DNA from: Natranaerovirga hydrolytica
GTDB lineage: Bacteria; Bacillota; Clostridia; Lachnospirales; DSM-24629
Reading direction: 5' to 3'
NCBI RefSeq assembly: GCF_004339095.1
Contig: NZ_SMGQ01000013.1
Span: 200,352 to 264,351, forward strand
Length of the DNA stretch: 64,000 bases
The notes beneath the pieces were generated by a model that was given only the letters and a program-made list of their open reading frames with translations, was not told the origin of the DNA and ran no database searches. Shown here in pieces: positions 36,524-45,463 of the stretch; position 1 is the stretch's first letter, and each line of letters starts with the position of its first letter. The position numbers were made by a program, and so were the translations under genes.

Positions 36524-37294
36524 ATGAAGTTGTTAAAGAAACTATATGGAAAAATTTTATATAGAGTGGCTAGAATTCTATCGGGTATTTTAGAAGGTTT
36601 CATTCAATTGATTAATATGATCGCTCAATTGATTACAAACCTTGCAAAAGGTTGTTTTGTATTAGTGAGTATGGGCGGTTGTTTGTTACTATTGCTAATA
36701 GCAGGCCCATTAGGGATTACCATCTTAGGCAATCCCATATTGTTGACCATTGTATTTTTGTTGATACTCTTTATAATGCTTACCCCTAAAATGGTATCTT
36801 ATTTAGAGTATATTAAAGTGACTACAAATGATTATCTAATGGATCGGTCTAACTACTTTATTCAAGGTACCCAATGCAAATATAAAAAATTTAGAGAATA
36901 CAAAGCAGTTTATAAAAAAGCAGAAGAAGAAAGAAAAAGAAGAGAGGCCCAACAACGTGCCTATGAACAACAAAAGCAATGGGAAGAAAGATTTAAGAAT
37001 TGGCATGGACATCAGCAATACCATAATGGTCAAGGCTATTATGGGGGACAAGGACATCAAGGATTCGGCAATTATTCCATGGATTTTAAAAGCCAATATG
37101 AAAAATGCTGTGATGTATTAGGGGTTTCTTATGAAGCCAATAAAAATGAAATTAAATTGGCTTATAGAAAAAAAGCAAAAATGTATCACCCAGATATGAA
37201 TTCAAGTCAAGATACTACAGAAATGTTTCAAAAAATAAATGATGCTTATGAATTTTTAACAGAAGATCATATTGAAAGATATAAAAGATTGTAA
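36524..37294 (+). CDS. Membrane-anchored J-domain protein
   Basis: 256 residues. The first ~100 hold an amphipathic helix and two membrane helices (GCLLLLLIAGPLGITILG; LLTIVFLLILFIML). A charged, Gln-rich coiled stretch (RKRREAQQRAYEQQKQWEER) and a Gly/His/Tyr-rich linker follow. The C-terminal ~65 residues are a J domain with the HPD motif in AKMYHPDMNSSQ and a normal helix III (FQKINDAYEFLTE). It should recruit DnaK to the membrane; no Gly/Phe or zinc region of classical DnaJ is present. Lies 16 bases before the next gene. Confidence 0.87.
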   Translation: MKLLKKLYGKILYRVARILSGILEGFIQLINMIAQLITNLAKGCFVLVSMGGCLLLLLIAGPLGITILGNPILLTIVFLLILFIMLTPKMVSYLEYIKVTTNDYLMDRSNYFIQGTQCKYKKFREYKAVYKKAEEERKRREAQQRAYEQQKQWEERFKNWHGHQQYHNGQGYYGGQGHQGFGNYSMDFKSQYEKCCDVLGVSYEANKNEIKLAYRKKAKMYHPDMNSSQDTTEMFQKINDAYEFLTEDHIERYKRL

Positions 37295-37309
37295 AAAGGA
37301 AGGGTAGAA

Positions 37310-37666
37310 ATGGAAAGAGTAATAGAAATATTTAATGAAGGTTATAATTGTGCAGAAACAATGATTAAAGTTATCAACGAAGAAAATAATCTAGATATAC
37401 CGGTATCTATAGGAAGTCCCTTTGGTTCAGGAATGGGTGTAGGCAGTGTATGTGGTGCCATTACAGGAGCACTGATGGCTTTAGGAGCTGTTAAAGGTAG
37501 AGAAAATCCAGATGTATTGAATGGGTCTAAGAAGTCTACGAGGGATATAATGAAGGCAATTCAAGAGAAGTATGGTACATATGATTGTCTAACTTTAAAA
37601 AGAAACGGTGTATCTTGTCATGAGATTATTGAAGAAACACATCGTCTTTTACAGAAATATACATAA
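37310..37666 (+). CDS. C_GCAxxG_C_C family redox-like protein
   Basis: 118 residues with the defining cysteines: GYNCAETM, then GSVCGAITGALMALG, then YDCLTLKRNGVSCHEII. This widespread anaerobe family is thought to bind a metal or act in redox; its function is unproven. It begins 16 bases after the J-domain gene and ends at a strong terminator, so the three small genes from 36109 form one unit. Confidence 0.9.
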   Translation: MERVIEIFNEGYNCAETMIKVINEENNLDIPVSIGSPFGSGMGVGSVCGAITGALMALGAVKGRENPDVLNGSKKSTRDIMKAIQEKYGTYDCLTLKRNGVSCHEIIEETHRLLQKYT

Positions 37667-37680
37667 GCATTGGTATATAA

Positions 37681-37719
37681 AAGTCTAGAATTGTTAATTG
37701 ACAATTCTAGACTTTTTTT
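37681..37719 (+). terminator. Terminator after the C_GCAxxG_C_C gene
   Basis: Perfect 14-bp stem (37681-37694 with 37701-37714), 6-nt loop, T run. Confidence 0.92.
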
Positions 37720-37776
37720 ATAGCTAACTAATATTTGGTAAAAATAATAATAGGTATCAATCCATGATCATTACTA

Positions 37777-37835
37777 CTTTCAGCGAAACTTATGCCAGTA
37801 GCCCAGCAAAAGGCATGTTTACAAGTTAATATAAA
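37777..37835 (+). repeat. Dispersed structured repeat, partial copy D
   Basis: Starts with TTTCAGCGAAACTTATGCC, the junction seen in copy E. Only the second hairpin is present: AACTT/AAGTT and ATGCC/GGCAT with a 6-base bulge GTTTAC on the 3' side, then the tail AAGTTAATATAAAA. Lies upstream of the second ABC exporter operon. Confidence 0.6.
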
Positions 37836-37912
37836 AAGTGAGGTTTGTCACTATTACAAATGATTCAATAGGTATATAATACAATCATAATTAAAAGAAT
37901 GGAGGTTTTTTA

Positions 37913-38854
37913 ATGGTAGCAAATTTGAAAAATGTTATTAAGCGTTATGGCAATGATGTGGTATTAGATAATATAAGTTTTGAAGTTTATGAAGGTGAAG
38001 TTTTAGGTTTGTTAGGGCCAAATGGTGCAGGAAAAACAACGACTATAAAGGCTTTAATTGGGTTAATCGGTATTGATGCTGGCGAGATACATTTATTAGG
38101 AGAAAAACAAAATGTCAATAACATTCAACTAAAACAAAATATTGGGTTGGTTACCCAAGAAATTACGGTTTTTGATGATTTGTCAGCAGAAGAAAATTTA
38201 AAATACTTTGGTGGATTATATGGCATTAAAGGAAAAGAACTTCAAAAAAGGGTACAAGAAGTTCTAGAATTTGTGGGTCTTTTAGAATATGCTAAAAAAT
38301 CACCTAGGAAATTCTCAGGTGGTATGTCAAGACGATTAAATATAGCCTGTGCATTGGTACACAGACCTAAGTTTTTGATTATGGATGAGCCAACTGTAGG
38401 CATTGATCCTCAGTCTCGTAATTACATTTTAGAATCTGTTAAAAGGCTTGCAAAAGAAGGAACAACCATATTATATACCTCTCATTATATGGAAGAAGTT
38501 CAAGCCATATCCACTCGAATTATTATTATGGATCAAGGGAACATTATTGCAAATGGCACTTTAAAAGAATTGGTTCAACGCATTCAACATGAAGAAAAAA
38601 TAAACATAACTGTGGAAAATCCTTCTGAGGATCTTACAGAAAGGTTTCAAGGCATACAAGGTGTAAAAAGTGTTACAAATGATGGTTCAGAGTATGTGAT
38701 TATATCGGGAGCTGGATATGGTAATTTAAATAGGGTTCTTTCTATTGCACAGGAAAAAGGAGGCGTATCTAATGTCTCTGCTGATAAACCTACACTGGAA
38801 GATGTGTTTCTAACGCTTACAGGTAAAAAGCTTAGAGATGGAGGCGATCAATAA
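37913..38854 (+). CDS. ABC exporter ATP-binding protein (DrrA/NatA type)
   Basis: 313-residue ATPase. Walker A GPNGAGKTT, Q-loop VTQEITVFDDLSAEENLKYFGGLYG, signature FSGGMSRRLNIACALVH, Walker B FLIMDEPTVGIDPQS, switch His in TSHYMEEVQ, and a C-terminal ~80-residue regulatory part with a PTLEDVFLTLTGKKLRD tail typical of DrrA-like drug or lipid exporters. GGAGG precedes ATG 37913. First gene of a run of three transporter genes plus a two-component system. Confidence 0.92.
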   Translation: MVANLKNVIKRYGNDVVLDNISFEVYEGEVLGLLGPNGAGKTTTIKALIGLIGIDAGEIHLLGEKQNVNNIQLKQNIGLVTQEITVFDDLSAEENLKYFGGLYGIKGKELQKRVQEVLEFVGLLEYAKKSPRKFSGGMSRRLNIACALVHRPKFLIMDEPTVGIDPQSRNYILESVKRLAKEGTTILYTSHYMEEVQAISTRIIIMDQGNIIANGTLKELVQRIQHEEKINITVENPSEDLTERFQGIQGVKSVTNDGSEYVIISGAGYGNLNRVLSIAQEKGGVSNVSADKPTLEDVFLTLTGKKLRDGGDQ

Positions 38855-39618
38855 TGAATAACTTGTATTTGTTTTCAGTTGCTTTTAAGTATTACTTCAA
38901 AAGAGTCACTAGAGATCCTTTTGGTATATTGATTTATACAGTGGTTCCAGTTATTTTAATAGCTGTGATTGGCGCCATTAACTCTCAAAATGTTCAAGAA
39001 GAGATATTTGTTAATGGATACAATATGGTGATGACTTATGTAGGCATATCCATGTTACTGCTCTTTCTATTAAATGGCGGTATATTATTGTTAAATTACT
39101 TGGACATTGATTTTGGAAAAGCCATGAAATGGCGATTAAAAACAACGCCTTGTCCAACACACATCATGGTTTTTGCTGCCACTATAGTATGTTCCATTTT
39201 CATTTTCATTCAAGGGGTTCTGGTAATCAGTGTGACTGGGATTTTTATGGATGCTTATTGGGGGAATCTAATGGTTACATTAGGGGTGGTCTTATTAATA
39301 TCTGTATTTTCAATGTTGCTTAATATTATTTTATTCTTTACTGTGAAAAAATTAAGTCTGGCAGAAACGTTATCTTGGGTGATCACATGGATGATGGCGG
39401 CTCTTGGTGGAATGATGTTTTCTTTGCCAGAAAATAGTTTTTTTGAATTAATGAGAAACTATGGAACGCCTTTTGCTCTAGGGCAAAGATCTATTTTGGC
39501 ATCGGGCTTTATAGAATCTTCTCATACAGATGTTTGGATTGGCATTCTGGGATTAGTAGGAATCAATATTCTTTTTAGTATGATTGTTATGATTTTAGGA
39601 AGGAGGAAATTGGCTTGA
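38854..39618 (+). CDS. ABC-2 type permease, first subunit
   Basis: 254 residues with ~6 hydrophobic helices (FGILIYTVVPVILIAVIG; ISMLLLFLLNGGILLL; and others). Start overlaps the ATPase stop by one base, so translation is coupled. Weakly conserved sequence, as usual in ABC-2 permeases. Also overlaps the next gene by four bases. Confidence 0.85.
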   Translation: MNNLYLFSVAFKYYFKRVTRDPFGILIYTVVPVILIAVIGAINSQNVQEEIFVNGYNMVMTYVGISMLLLFLLNGGILLLNYLDIDFGKAMKWRLKTTPCPTHIMVFAATIVCSIFIFIQGVLVISVTGIFMDAYWGNLMVTLGVVLLISVFSMLLNIILFFTVKKLSLAETLSWVITWMMAALGGMMFSLPENSFFELMRNYGTPFALGQRSILASGFIESSHTDVWIGILGLVGINILFSMIVMILGRRKLA

Positions 39619-40298
39619 CCATTTTTAAATATGCTTTATTAAGAAATTTTCGAAATATATATACCTTATTATTACTTACTTTGATTCCAATAGGGTTGAT
39701 TGTTATTAGGCCTTTATGGCGAGAAGAAGACGCTATGGGCTATACCCTTTATGCAGTGGTAATATTTTTTGCAGCTTTTTTAATGGTTAGAACAGTGATG
39801 ACAGATAGAGTTTCTGGTATATTAAAGAGGGTTTTTGCTGCTCCTGTTAATACATTTAGATATTTGTCTCAAAATCTTTTAGCTTATCAAGTTGTTTTAA
39901 CGGTACAAATTTTTCTGGTTATTGTTGTTGGGAGTATTTTATATCAGTGGGGCATTGTTTTAGCTATGCAGATGTTTTTGTGTTATACTGTTTTTGCAGG
40001 ATCAGCCATAGGATTCTCATTGGCTTGGAATGCCTTTTTTAAAAATAAAGAAATTTCAGATGCTATGTTTGGCATTATTATTTCTTTTATGTTTTTATTA
40101 GGTGGCATATTTATTCCAATAGAAATGTTACCAGATACTTTGAAAAAAATAGGCATGGTATTTCCAACATATTGGTTATCCAATGCTTTACTGGCTTTAT
40201 CCTATAATGACATCACTCAGTATAGTATTTCTATTGGGGCAATGTTTATGTTTACGGTAGCCTGTGTTATATTTGGAAGCCAAAAAAGAATCGAATAA
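39615..40298 (+). CDS. ABC-2 type permease, second subunit
   Basis: 227 residues, ~6 helices. Family hints: MTDRVSGILKRVFAAPVN after helix 2 (the coupling helix region, resembling LERERGTLERLLATPV) and LLGGIFIPIEMLPDTLKKIG before the last helix. TTG start at 39615 with GGAGG at 39602-39606, overlapping the first permease's end. With the ATPase it forms an exporter of unknown substrate. Confidence 0.87.
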   Translation: MTIFKYALLRNFRNIYTLLLLTLIPIGLIVIRPLWREEDAMGYTLYAVVIFFAAFLMVRTVMTDRVSGILKRVFAAPVNTFRYLSQNLLAYQVVLTVQIFLVIVVGSILYQWGIVLAMQMFLCYTVFAGSAIGFSLAWNAFFKNKEISDAMFGIIISFMFLLGGIFIPIEMLPDTLKKIGMVFPTYWLSNALLALSYNDITQYSISIGAMFMFTVACVIFGSQKRIE

Positions 40299-40328
40299 TT
40301 TAATTCATTAGATAATGAGGGTGCTTGA

Positions 40329-41435
40329 ATGGACGAAAGAAAAAATTATTTAACCCCTGAAAAATTTGGAAATATTTATAGAAGTGTAGGAATCTTTCTA
40401 CTTGGTTTGTTATGGGTTACAACGGACAGTAACAGTGTAGGGTTTTTCTTTATATTATTTCTTGTTATTATGTCATTATTAAGATGGCGTTTTAAGCAAT
40501 TAAAAAGTACTTTAGTATTTGATCAAATGGTCTGTATCTATATGGCTTACTATTGGAGCTATGCTCAATATGGATTAGTGTTCTCTTTTTTTGATGCTAT
40601 ATTTATGTGGTTTCCAATAGCTGTTTTACCATCTGTGTTGTTTGTTTTGTTTTATAATGCTAATGACATATTATGGGTGGTCTTGTTACAAAGTTTTTTT
40701 TGTGGCATTTTCTTAAAAAAATGGAATGAAGAACGAAAAAACAATATTAAAAAGATGGATTTAGATAGCCTAAAAAAACATGGACTAGAGAGCCTGAAAG
40801 AAGATTTGTTAATGGCTAATAAACAAGTTGCCAGAATGGCAGAGATATCAGAAAGAAGTAGAATATCACGAGAAATCCATGATCATGCTGGACATGAAAT
40901 TATTGGGGCTTATATTTCACTGCAAGTGTTAGAAGATATGTTAGAAGAAAATGATGAAGAAACCAAAGAAATGTTTGAATTAGCGATGAAAAGGCTAGAA
41001 AGAGGCATAGAAAAAATAAGAGAGTCGGTACATAACCTTGCACCAGTAACCAAAATGGGAATAGATACATTACAAGCATTATGTGATGACTTTTCATTTG
41101 CGCCTATTGAATTCAATGTCTTTGGAGATACTTCAAAGGTACCCGTACATTTATGGAGTATATTAGAGCCTTCATTAAAAGAAGGGCTAACCAATATAAT
41201 GCGTCATTCAGAAGCGAAAAAAATTTCGGTTACCCTAGATATCACACCGTATATAGTAAGATTGTGTGTGGAAAATGATGGTATAATCGAAACGATAAAA
41301 GAAGAAGGCATAGGAATAAAAAACTTAAGATATAGAGTAAAGTCTATAGGGGGTAATCTATCAACAGATACAACGGACGGTTTTCGTTTGATATGTGTGA
41401 TGCCTATAGAGCACAAAGGAAGTGAACAAGAATGA
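40329..41435 (+). CDS. Sensor histidine kinase, NarL/HisKA_3 type
   Basis: 368 residues. About five membrane helices in the first 135, with very little outside the membrane (intramembrane-type sensing). Then a dimerisation helix with SREIHDHAGHEIIGAYISLQ, where His is the phospho-acceptor, and an HATPase_c domain with LKEGLTNIMRHSEAK (N box) and EGIGIKNLRYRVKSIGG (G box). Overlaps the response regulator start by four bases. Gene order after an ABC exporter suggests DesK/LiaS-like control of that exporter, perhaps by a membrane-active compound. Confidence 0.9.
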   Translation: MDERKNYLTPEKFGNIYRSVGIFLLGLLWVTTDSNSVGFFFILFLVIMSLLRWRFKQLKSTLVFDQMVCIYMAYYWSYAQYGLVFSFFDAIFMWFPIAVLPSVLFVLFYNANDILWVVLLQSFFCGIFLKKWNEERKNNIKKMDLDSLKKHGLESLKEDLLMANKQVARMAEISERSRISREIHDHAGHEIIGAYISLQVLEDMLEENDEETKEMFELAMKRLERGIEKIRESVHNLAPVTKMGIDTLQALCDDFSFAPIEFNVFGDTSKVPVHLWSILEPSLKEGLTNIMRHSEAKKISVTLDITPYIVRLCVENDGIIETIKEEGIGIKNLRYRVKSIGGNLSTDTTDGFRLICVMPIEHKGSEQE

Positions 41436-42043
41436 ATATCATTATTGTAGACGATGATAGGTTAATTAGTAAAAGCTTAAAAATGATGTTATCTAAAGAA
41501 AAAGACATAGAAGTATTTGGCGTTGCTAATGACGGAGCAGAAGGTGTTGAACTGTGCGAAAAAACAAAGCCAGATATTGTATTAATGGATATTAGGATGC
41601 CTCATATGGATGGTATACAAGCGACACGAATTATTAAAAGGGAGCATCCTCATATTCAAGTAATGATGTTGACCACATTTCAAGATAAAGACAATATCAA
41701 AAGGGCATTACAAGCAGGAGCAGGGGGATACTTGTTAAAAACAGATAAAATAACACATATTGCAGAAAAACTACGGTTGTTATATAAAGGTACTTCTATA
41801 TTAGATCAAACTGTATTAAAGACCATAACACATCCAGAAATCCCTTTAAAAGAAAAGTTAACACCTCGAGAAGTAGAAGTAGCTCATTGGGTTGCAGAAG
41901 GCTTGACCAATAAAGAAATTAGTGAAACCTTACATTTAAGTGAAGGTAGAATAAGAAATATTCTATCGATTATTATGGGAAAATTAGAAGTTAAAAACAG
42001 AAATCAATTAAGTGCCATTATAAATAAAAATAAGATTATATAA
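41432..42043 (+). CDS. Response regulator, NarL/LuxR type
   Basis: 203 residues. Receiver domain with acidic DDD at 6-8, phospho-Asp in DIVLMDIRMPHMDGIQATR, Thr/Lys switch residues in LTTFQDKDN and YLLKTD. LuxR-type HTH from ~135: LTPREVEVAHWVAEGLTNKEISETL, then LSEGRIRNILSIIMGKLEVKNRNQL. Partner of the histidine kinase just before it. Confidence 0.92.
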   Translation: MNIIIVDDDRLISKSLKMMLSKEKDIEVFGVANDGAEGVELCEKTKPDIVLMDIRMPHMDGIQATRIIKREHPHIQVMMLTTFQDKDNIKRALQAGAGGYLLKTDKITHIAEKLRLLYKGTSILDQTVLKTITHPEIPLKEKLTPREVEVAHWVAEGLTNKEISETLHLSEGRIRNILSIIMGKLEVKNRNQLSAIINKNKII

Positions 42044-42173
42044 ATTAAATAACGTCTATATTCATGAAGAAAGACATTATATCTCTATTAAATAAAATCG
42101 GATTATTCTATAAGAATTGATATGGAATAAACAAAAGGGATAGAATAAAATCTACCTCTTTTATAAAAGATTC

Positions 42174-42208
42174 AAGGATGTAACATTTGTTACGTTCTTT
42201 TTTTTTTT
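42174..42208 (+). terminator. Terminator after the two-component genes
   Basis: Stem GGATGTAAC/GTTACGTTC with an ATTT loop (one T-G and one G-T pair), then eleven or more T. Confidence 0.85.
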
Positions 42209-42272
42209 GAGCCTTTATAATGAATTTAAAGATAAAATTTATTCAACAACAATTATAAAGGAGGATTTTTTT

Positions 42273-43904
42273 ATGAGTATGTTTTGTTATCAATGTCAAG
42301 AAACAGCAAAAGGAACAGGGTGTGAAGTAGTTGGTGTCTGTGGAAAGAATGCAGAAGTAGCTAATCTTCAAGACTTATTAATATATGCAATAAAAGGTAT
42401 TTCAGAAGTTGTTACAAAAGGGAATCTTGAAGTTAGTGAATTGGGTGATGTGAATCACGAAGTACTTAAAAGTTTATTTATTACCATTACAAACGCAAAC
42501 TTTGATGATGACGCTATTGAAAAGCAAATTAAAAAAGTGTTACAAATTAGAAATGAATTAAAAGAGAAGGTTTCAGTTAGTGATTTACATGACGCAGCAA
42601 CTTTCGAGGTGAATTCAAAAGAAGAAATGTTAGAAAAAGCATCAAAAGTTGGAGTTTTAGCAACTGAAAATGAAGATGTGCGTTCATTAAGAGAATTAAT
42701 TACTTATGGATTAAAAGGTTTGGCTGCTTATACCCACCATGCATTTAATATTGGAAAAGAAAAAGACGAATTATATGCTTTTGTATATGAAGCGTTAGCA
42801 GCAACATTAGATGATACATTATCAGCAGATGATTTGGTTGCATTAACATTAAAAACTGGAGAATTTGGGGTATCAGCAATGGCGTTGCTTGACGAAGCAA
42901 ATACTTCAAAATATGGTAATCCTGAAATTTCTGAAGTTAATATTGGTGTAAGAAACAAACCTGCTATCTTAGTGTCAGGACATGATTTAACGGACTTAGA
43001 ACAATTGCTTGAACAAACACAAGGAACAGGTGTAGATGTCTATACACACAGTGAAATGTTACCAGCACATTACTATCCAGCATTTAAAAAATATGATAAT
43101 TTTGTTGGGAACTATGGTAACGCTTGGTGGAAACAAGTTGAAGAATTTAAAAGTTTTAACGGACCAATATTATTTACAACAAACTGTATTGTGCCACCAA
43201 AAAATGAAGAAGTAAGATCAAGAATATTTACAACAGGCGCAGCAGGATATCCAGGCTGTAATCATATAGAAAAAAATGAAAATGATAAAAAAGATTTCTC
43301 TAAAATTATAGAAATGGCAAAAACACTACAAGCACCAACTGAAATTGAAACTGGAAAAATTGTGGGTGGATTTGCTCACGCACAAGTGTTTGCATTAGCT
43401 GATAAAGTAGTAGATGCAGTAAAATCAGGTGCAATCAAAAAATTCTTCGTAATGGCTGGTTGTGATGGTAGAATGAAATCCAGAGATTACTACACAGAAT
43501 TTGCTGATAAATTACCAAAAGACACTGTGATTTTAACAGCAGGCTGTGCAAAATACCGTTATAATAAATTAAACTTAGGAGATATCGGTGGCATTCCAAG
43601 AGTATTAGATGCTGGTCAATGTAATGACTCATACTCATTAGCCGTTATTGCATTAAAATTAAAAGAAGTATTTGAGTTAAATGATATTAACGAACTACCA
43701 ATAGCATATAATATTGCTTGGTATGAGCAAAAAGCAGTAATAGTATTACTTGCCTTATTACACTTAGGCGTTAAAAACATTCATCTAGGACCAACATTGC
43801 CAGGATTCTTATCGCCAAATGTAGCCAATGTGTTAGTAGAAACATTTGGTATTGGTGGTATTGGTACAGTTGACGAAGATATTGAAATGTTTATGAATGC
43901 ATAA
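42273..43904 (+). CDS. hcp: Hydroxylamine reductase / hybrid-cluster protein
   Basis: Reduces hydroxylamine or NO-derived stress products (543 aa). N-terminal [13 protein letters not shown] with VCG gives the Cx2Cx8Cx5C motif of the [4Fe-4S] proximal cluster. Hybrid-cluster ligands are visible as [25 protein letters not shown], and C-terminal [20 protein letters not shown] and an IAWYEQKAV segment. Start is ATG 42273 after AAAGGAGG; the frame continues up to 42207 but has no ribosome site. Single-gene unit; no HcpR-type palindrome was recognised upstream. Confidence 0.96.
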   Translation: MSMFCYQCQETAKGTGCEVVGVCGKNAEVANLQDLLIYAIKGISEVVTKGNLEVSELGDVNHEVLKSLFITITNANFDDDAIEKQIKKVLQIRNELKEKVSVSDLHDAATFEVNSKEEMLEKASKVGVLATENEDVRSLRELITYGLKGLAAYTHHAFNIGKEKDELYAFVYEALAATLDDTLSADDLVALTLKTGEFGVSAMALLDEANTSKYGNPEISEVNIGVRNKPAILVSGHDLTDLEQLLEQTQGTGVDVYTHSEMLPAHYYPAFKKYDNFVGNYGNAWWKQVEEFKSFNGPILFTTNCIVPPKNEEVRSRIFTTGAAGYPGCNHIEKNENDKKDFSKIIEMAKTLQAPTEIETGKIVGGFAHAQVFALADKVVDAVKSGAIKKFFVMAGCDGRMKSRDYYTEFADKLPKDTVILTAGCAKYRYNKLNLGDIGGIPRVLDAGQCNDSYSLAVIALKLKEVFELNDINELPIAYNIAWYEQKAVIVLLALLHLGVKNIHLGPTLPGFLSPNVANVLVETFGIGGIGTVDEDIEMFMNA

Positions 43905-43915
43905 TAAATGACAAT

Positions 43916-43957
43916 AAAAACTTCTATTGACACGATTGGTCAATAGAAGTTTTTTAT
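43916..43957 (+). terminator. Terminator of hcp
   Basis: Perfect 16-bp stem (43916-43931 with 43939-43954), 7-nt loop, T tract. Confidence 0.92.
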
Positions 43958-44001
43958 TATAAAATAAAAGTACTATAAAGGAATGAGAGATAGGTGATAA
44001 G

Positions 44002-44499
44002 ATGTCTAAGATTAATCAATTAATGAGTACAATGATTGGATATTATAAAGGAGATACAAAGCGTATTAATCACTTTCTAAAAGTGTATGCTCTTGCCAAG
44101 ACAATTGGAGAAGAAGAAAGATTAGATGAAAAAGAACAAAAAGTTTTAGAGGTTGCTGCTGTCGTCCATGATATTGGTATAAAAATTAGCGAAGAAAAAT
44201 ACGGCTCAAGTTCGGGAAAATACCAAGAAATAGAAGGGCCTAGTATTGCAGAAAAAATGTTGAAAACATTAAATTTTGATGAAGGGTTAATTCAAAGGGT
44301 ATGCTTTTTAGTGGGCAATCATCATACCTATACCAATATTCAAGGTATGGATTTTCAAATTCTTGTAGAAGCAGATTTTTTAGTTAATATTGATGAAGAG
44401 AATATGAATGCAAAGCAAATTCATAAGATAAGAAATAATATATTTAAGACACAAACAGGTGTAAGATATTTGGAAGAAATTTATTTGTCAATAGAATAA
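44002..44499 (+). CDS. HD-domain phosphohydrolase
   Basis: 165-residue metal-dependent phosphohydrolase. HD motif in AAVVHDIGIK; upstream His in INHFLKVYALA; downstream GNHHTY and LVEADFLVNIDE complete the metal site. Small stand-alone HD proteins of this kind occur widely in Clostridia; the substrate (nucleotide or other phosphate ester) cannot be told. ATG 44002 follows AGGTGA. Confidence 0.87.
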   Translation: MSKINQLMSTMIGYYKGDTKRINHFLKVYALAKTIGEEERLDEKEQKVLEVAAVVHDIGIKISEEKYGSSSGKYQEIEGPSIAEKMLKTLNFDEGLIQRVCFLVGNHHTYTNIQGMDFQILVEADFLVNIDEENMNAKQIHKIRNNIFKTQTGVRYLEEIYLSIE

Positions 44500-44572
44500 A
44501 CAGTAGATTAAATGTTTTTATTATGATACGATATAAAAAATGTGTTAAACTTTTGCATAAGGAGTTGATAAA

Positions 44573-45253
44573 GTGAGTGAAGCAAACAATGGTCATTCCA
44601 AATCTATAAAAGTTTCGGATGAAATTGTTAAATTAATTATTGATAGTGATTTAAAAGCAGGAGATAAATTACCCAATGAATATGAGTTGGCCACTCGTTT
44701 AGATGTAGGCAGAAGTACCATAAGAGAAGCAATAAAAATTCTTACATCAAGAAATATACTTGAAATAAGAAGAGGTGCTGGAACTTTTATTTCTCAAAGA
44801 CAAGGTGTAGTAGATGATCCTTTAGGGTTTAAGTTTATTAAAGACAAAAAGAAGTTGGCTTTGGATTTGGTAGAAGTTAGAATGATAGTAGAACCCAAAA
44901 TAGCATTGCTGGCAGCACAAAATGCAACTAAAAAAGATATACTTGAGTTAGAAACATTATGTGACGAAGTAGAAGGTTTAATAAACAATAACGAAAATCA
45001 CCTTAAAAAAGACATTGAGTTCCATACCAAAATAGCCAGTAGCAGCAAGAATTTAGTTATGCCGAATTTAATACCTATTATCAATTCATCTATTACATTA
45101 TTTATTGACATTACAAATAGAACACTAAAAGATGAAACCATTATAACCCATAGAGAAGTATTTGAAGCTATAAAATTGGGTAAAGGTCAAGAAGCCCATG
45201 ATGCGATGTTTATGCATTTAATGTATAACAAACGAAATATTAGCAACCAATAA
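44573..45253 (+). CDS. FadR/GntR-family (FCD) regulator of the aldonate operon
   Basis: 226 residues. N-terminal winged helix: VSDEIVKLIIDSDLKAGDK, PNEYELATRLDVGRSTIREAI and RRGAGTFISQ, a strong GntR signature. C-terminal FCD ligand domain: LVEVRMIVEPKIALLAAQNA, DIEFHTKIASSSKN and an HREVFEAI helix, holding the usual Asp/His metal residues. GTG 44573 after GGAG. It precedes the IlvD/Edd-GntP operon, and two identical inverted 14-mers lie between. Likely a GntR/DgoR-like sensor of an aldonate or KDG. Confidence 0.88.
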   Translation: MSEANNGHSKSIKVSDEIVKLIIDSDLKAGDKLPNEYELATRLDVGRSTIREAIKILTSRNILEIRRGAGTFISQRQGVVDDPLGFKFIKDKKKLALDLVEVRMIVEPKIALLAAQNATKKDILELETLCDEVEGLINNNENHLKKDIEFHTKIASSSKNLVMPNLIPIINSSITLFIDITNRTLKDETIITHREVFEAIKLGKGQEAHDAMFMHLMYNKRNISNQ

Positions 45254-45290
45254 AAGCCATCTGATATGCTTAGCACATCAGATGGCTTTT
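45252..45290 (+). terminator. Terminator after the FadR-type gene
   Basis: Perfect 14-bp stem (45252-45265 with 45277-45290) extended by an inner TGCT/AGCA pair region. Confidence 0.9.
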
Positions 45291-45305
45291 GTATATGGTA
45301 AAAAA

Positions 45306-45319
45306 ATACATATGATGTA
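45306..45319 (+). promoter_or_regulatory. Candidate operator 1 (ATACATATGATGTA)
   Basis: The exact reverse complement of the 14-mer at 45426. Lies upstream of the aldonate operon promoter region. Confidence 0.6.
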
Positions 45320-45425
45320 AAACTAAAAAGTTAACAGGAATTAAGGTGCAAAAATGTGAAAAATGCACAAAAAATAATAAAAATATTGAATTAAAATGGG
45401 GAGTATGTTAAAGTGTGATTATAAA

Positions 45426-45439
45426 TACATCATATGTAT
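45426..45439 (-). promoter_or_regulatory. Candidate operator 2, inverted copy of operator 1
   Basis: TACATCATATGTAT, 107 bases downstream of copy 1 in opposite orientation, placed between a likely TTGAAT/TTAAAG promoter (about 45386-45414) and the ribosome site. Fits repression, possibly by looping, by the FadR-type regulator. Confidence 0.6.
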
Positions 45440-45463
45440 TATAAAAAATAAAGGAGGTAAAAT

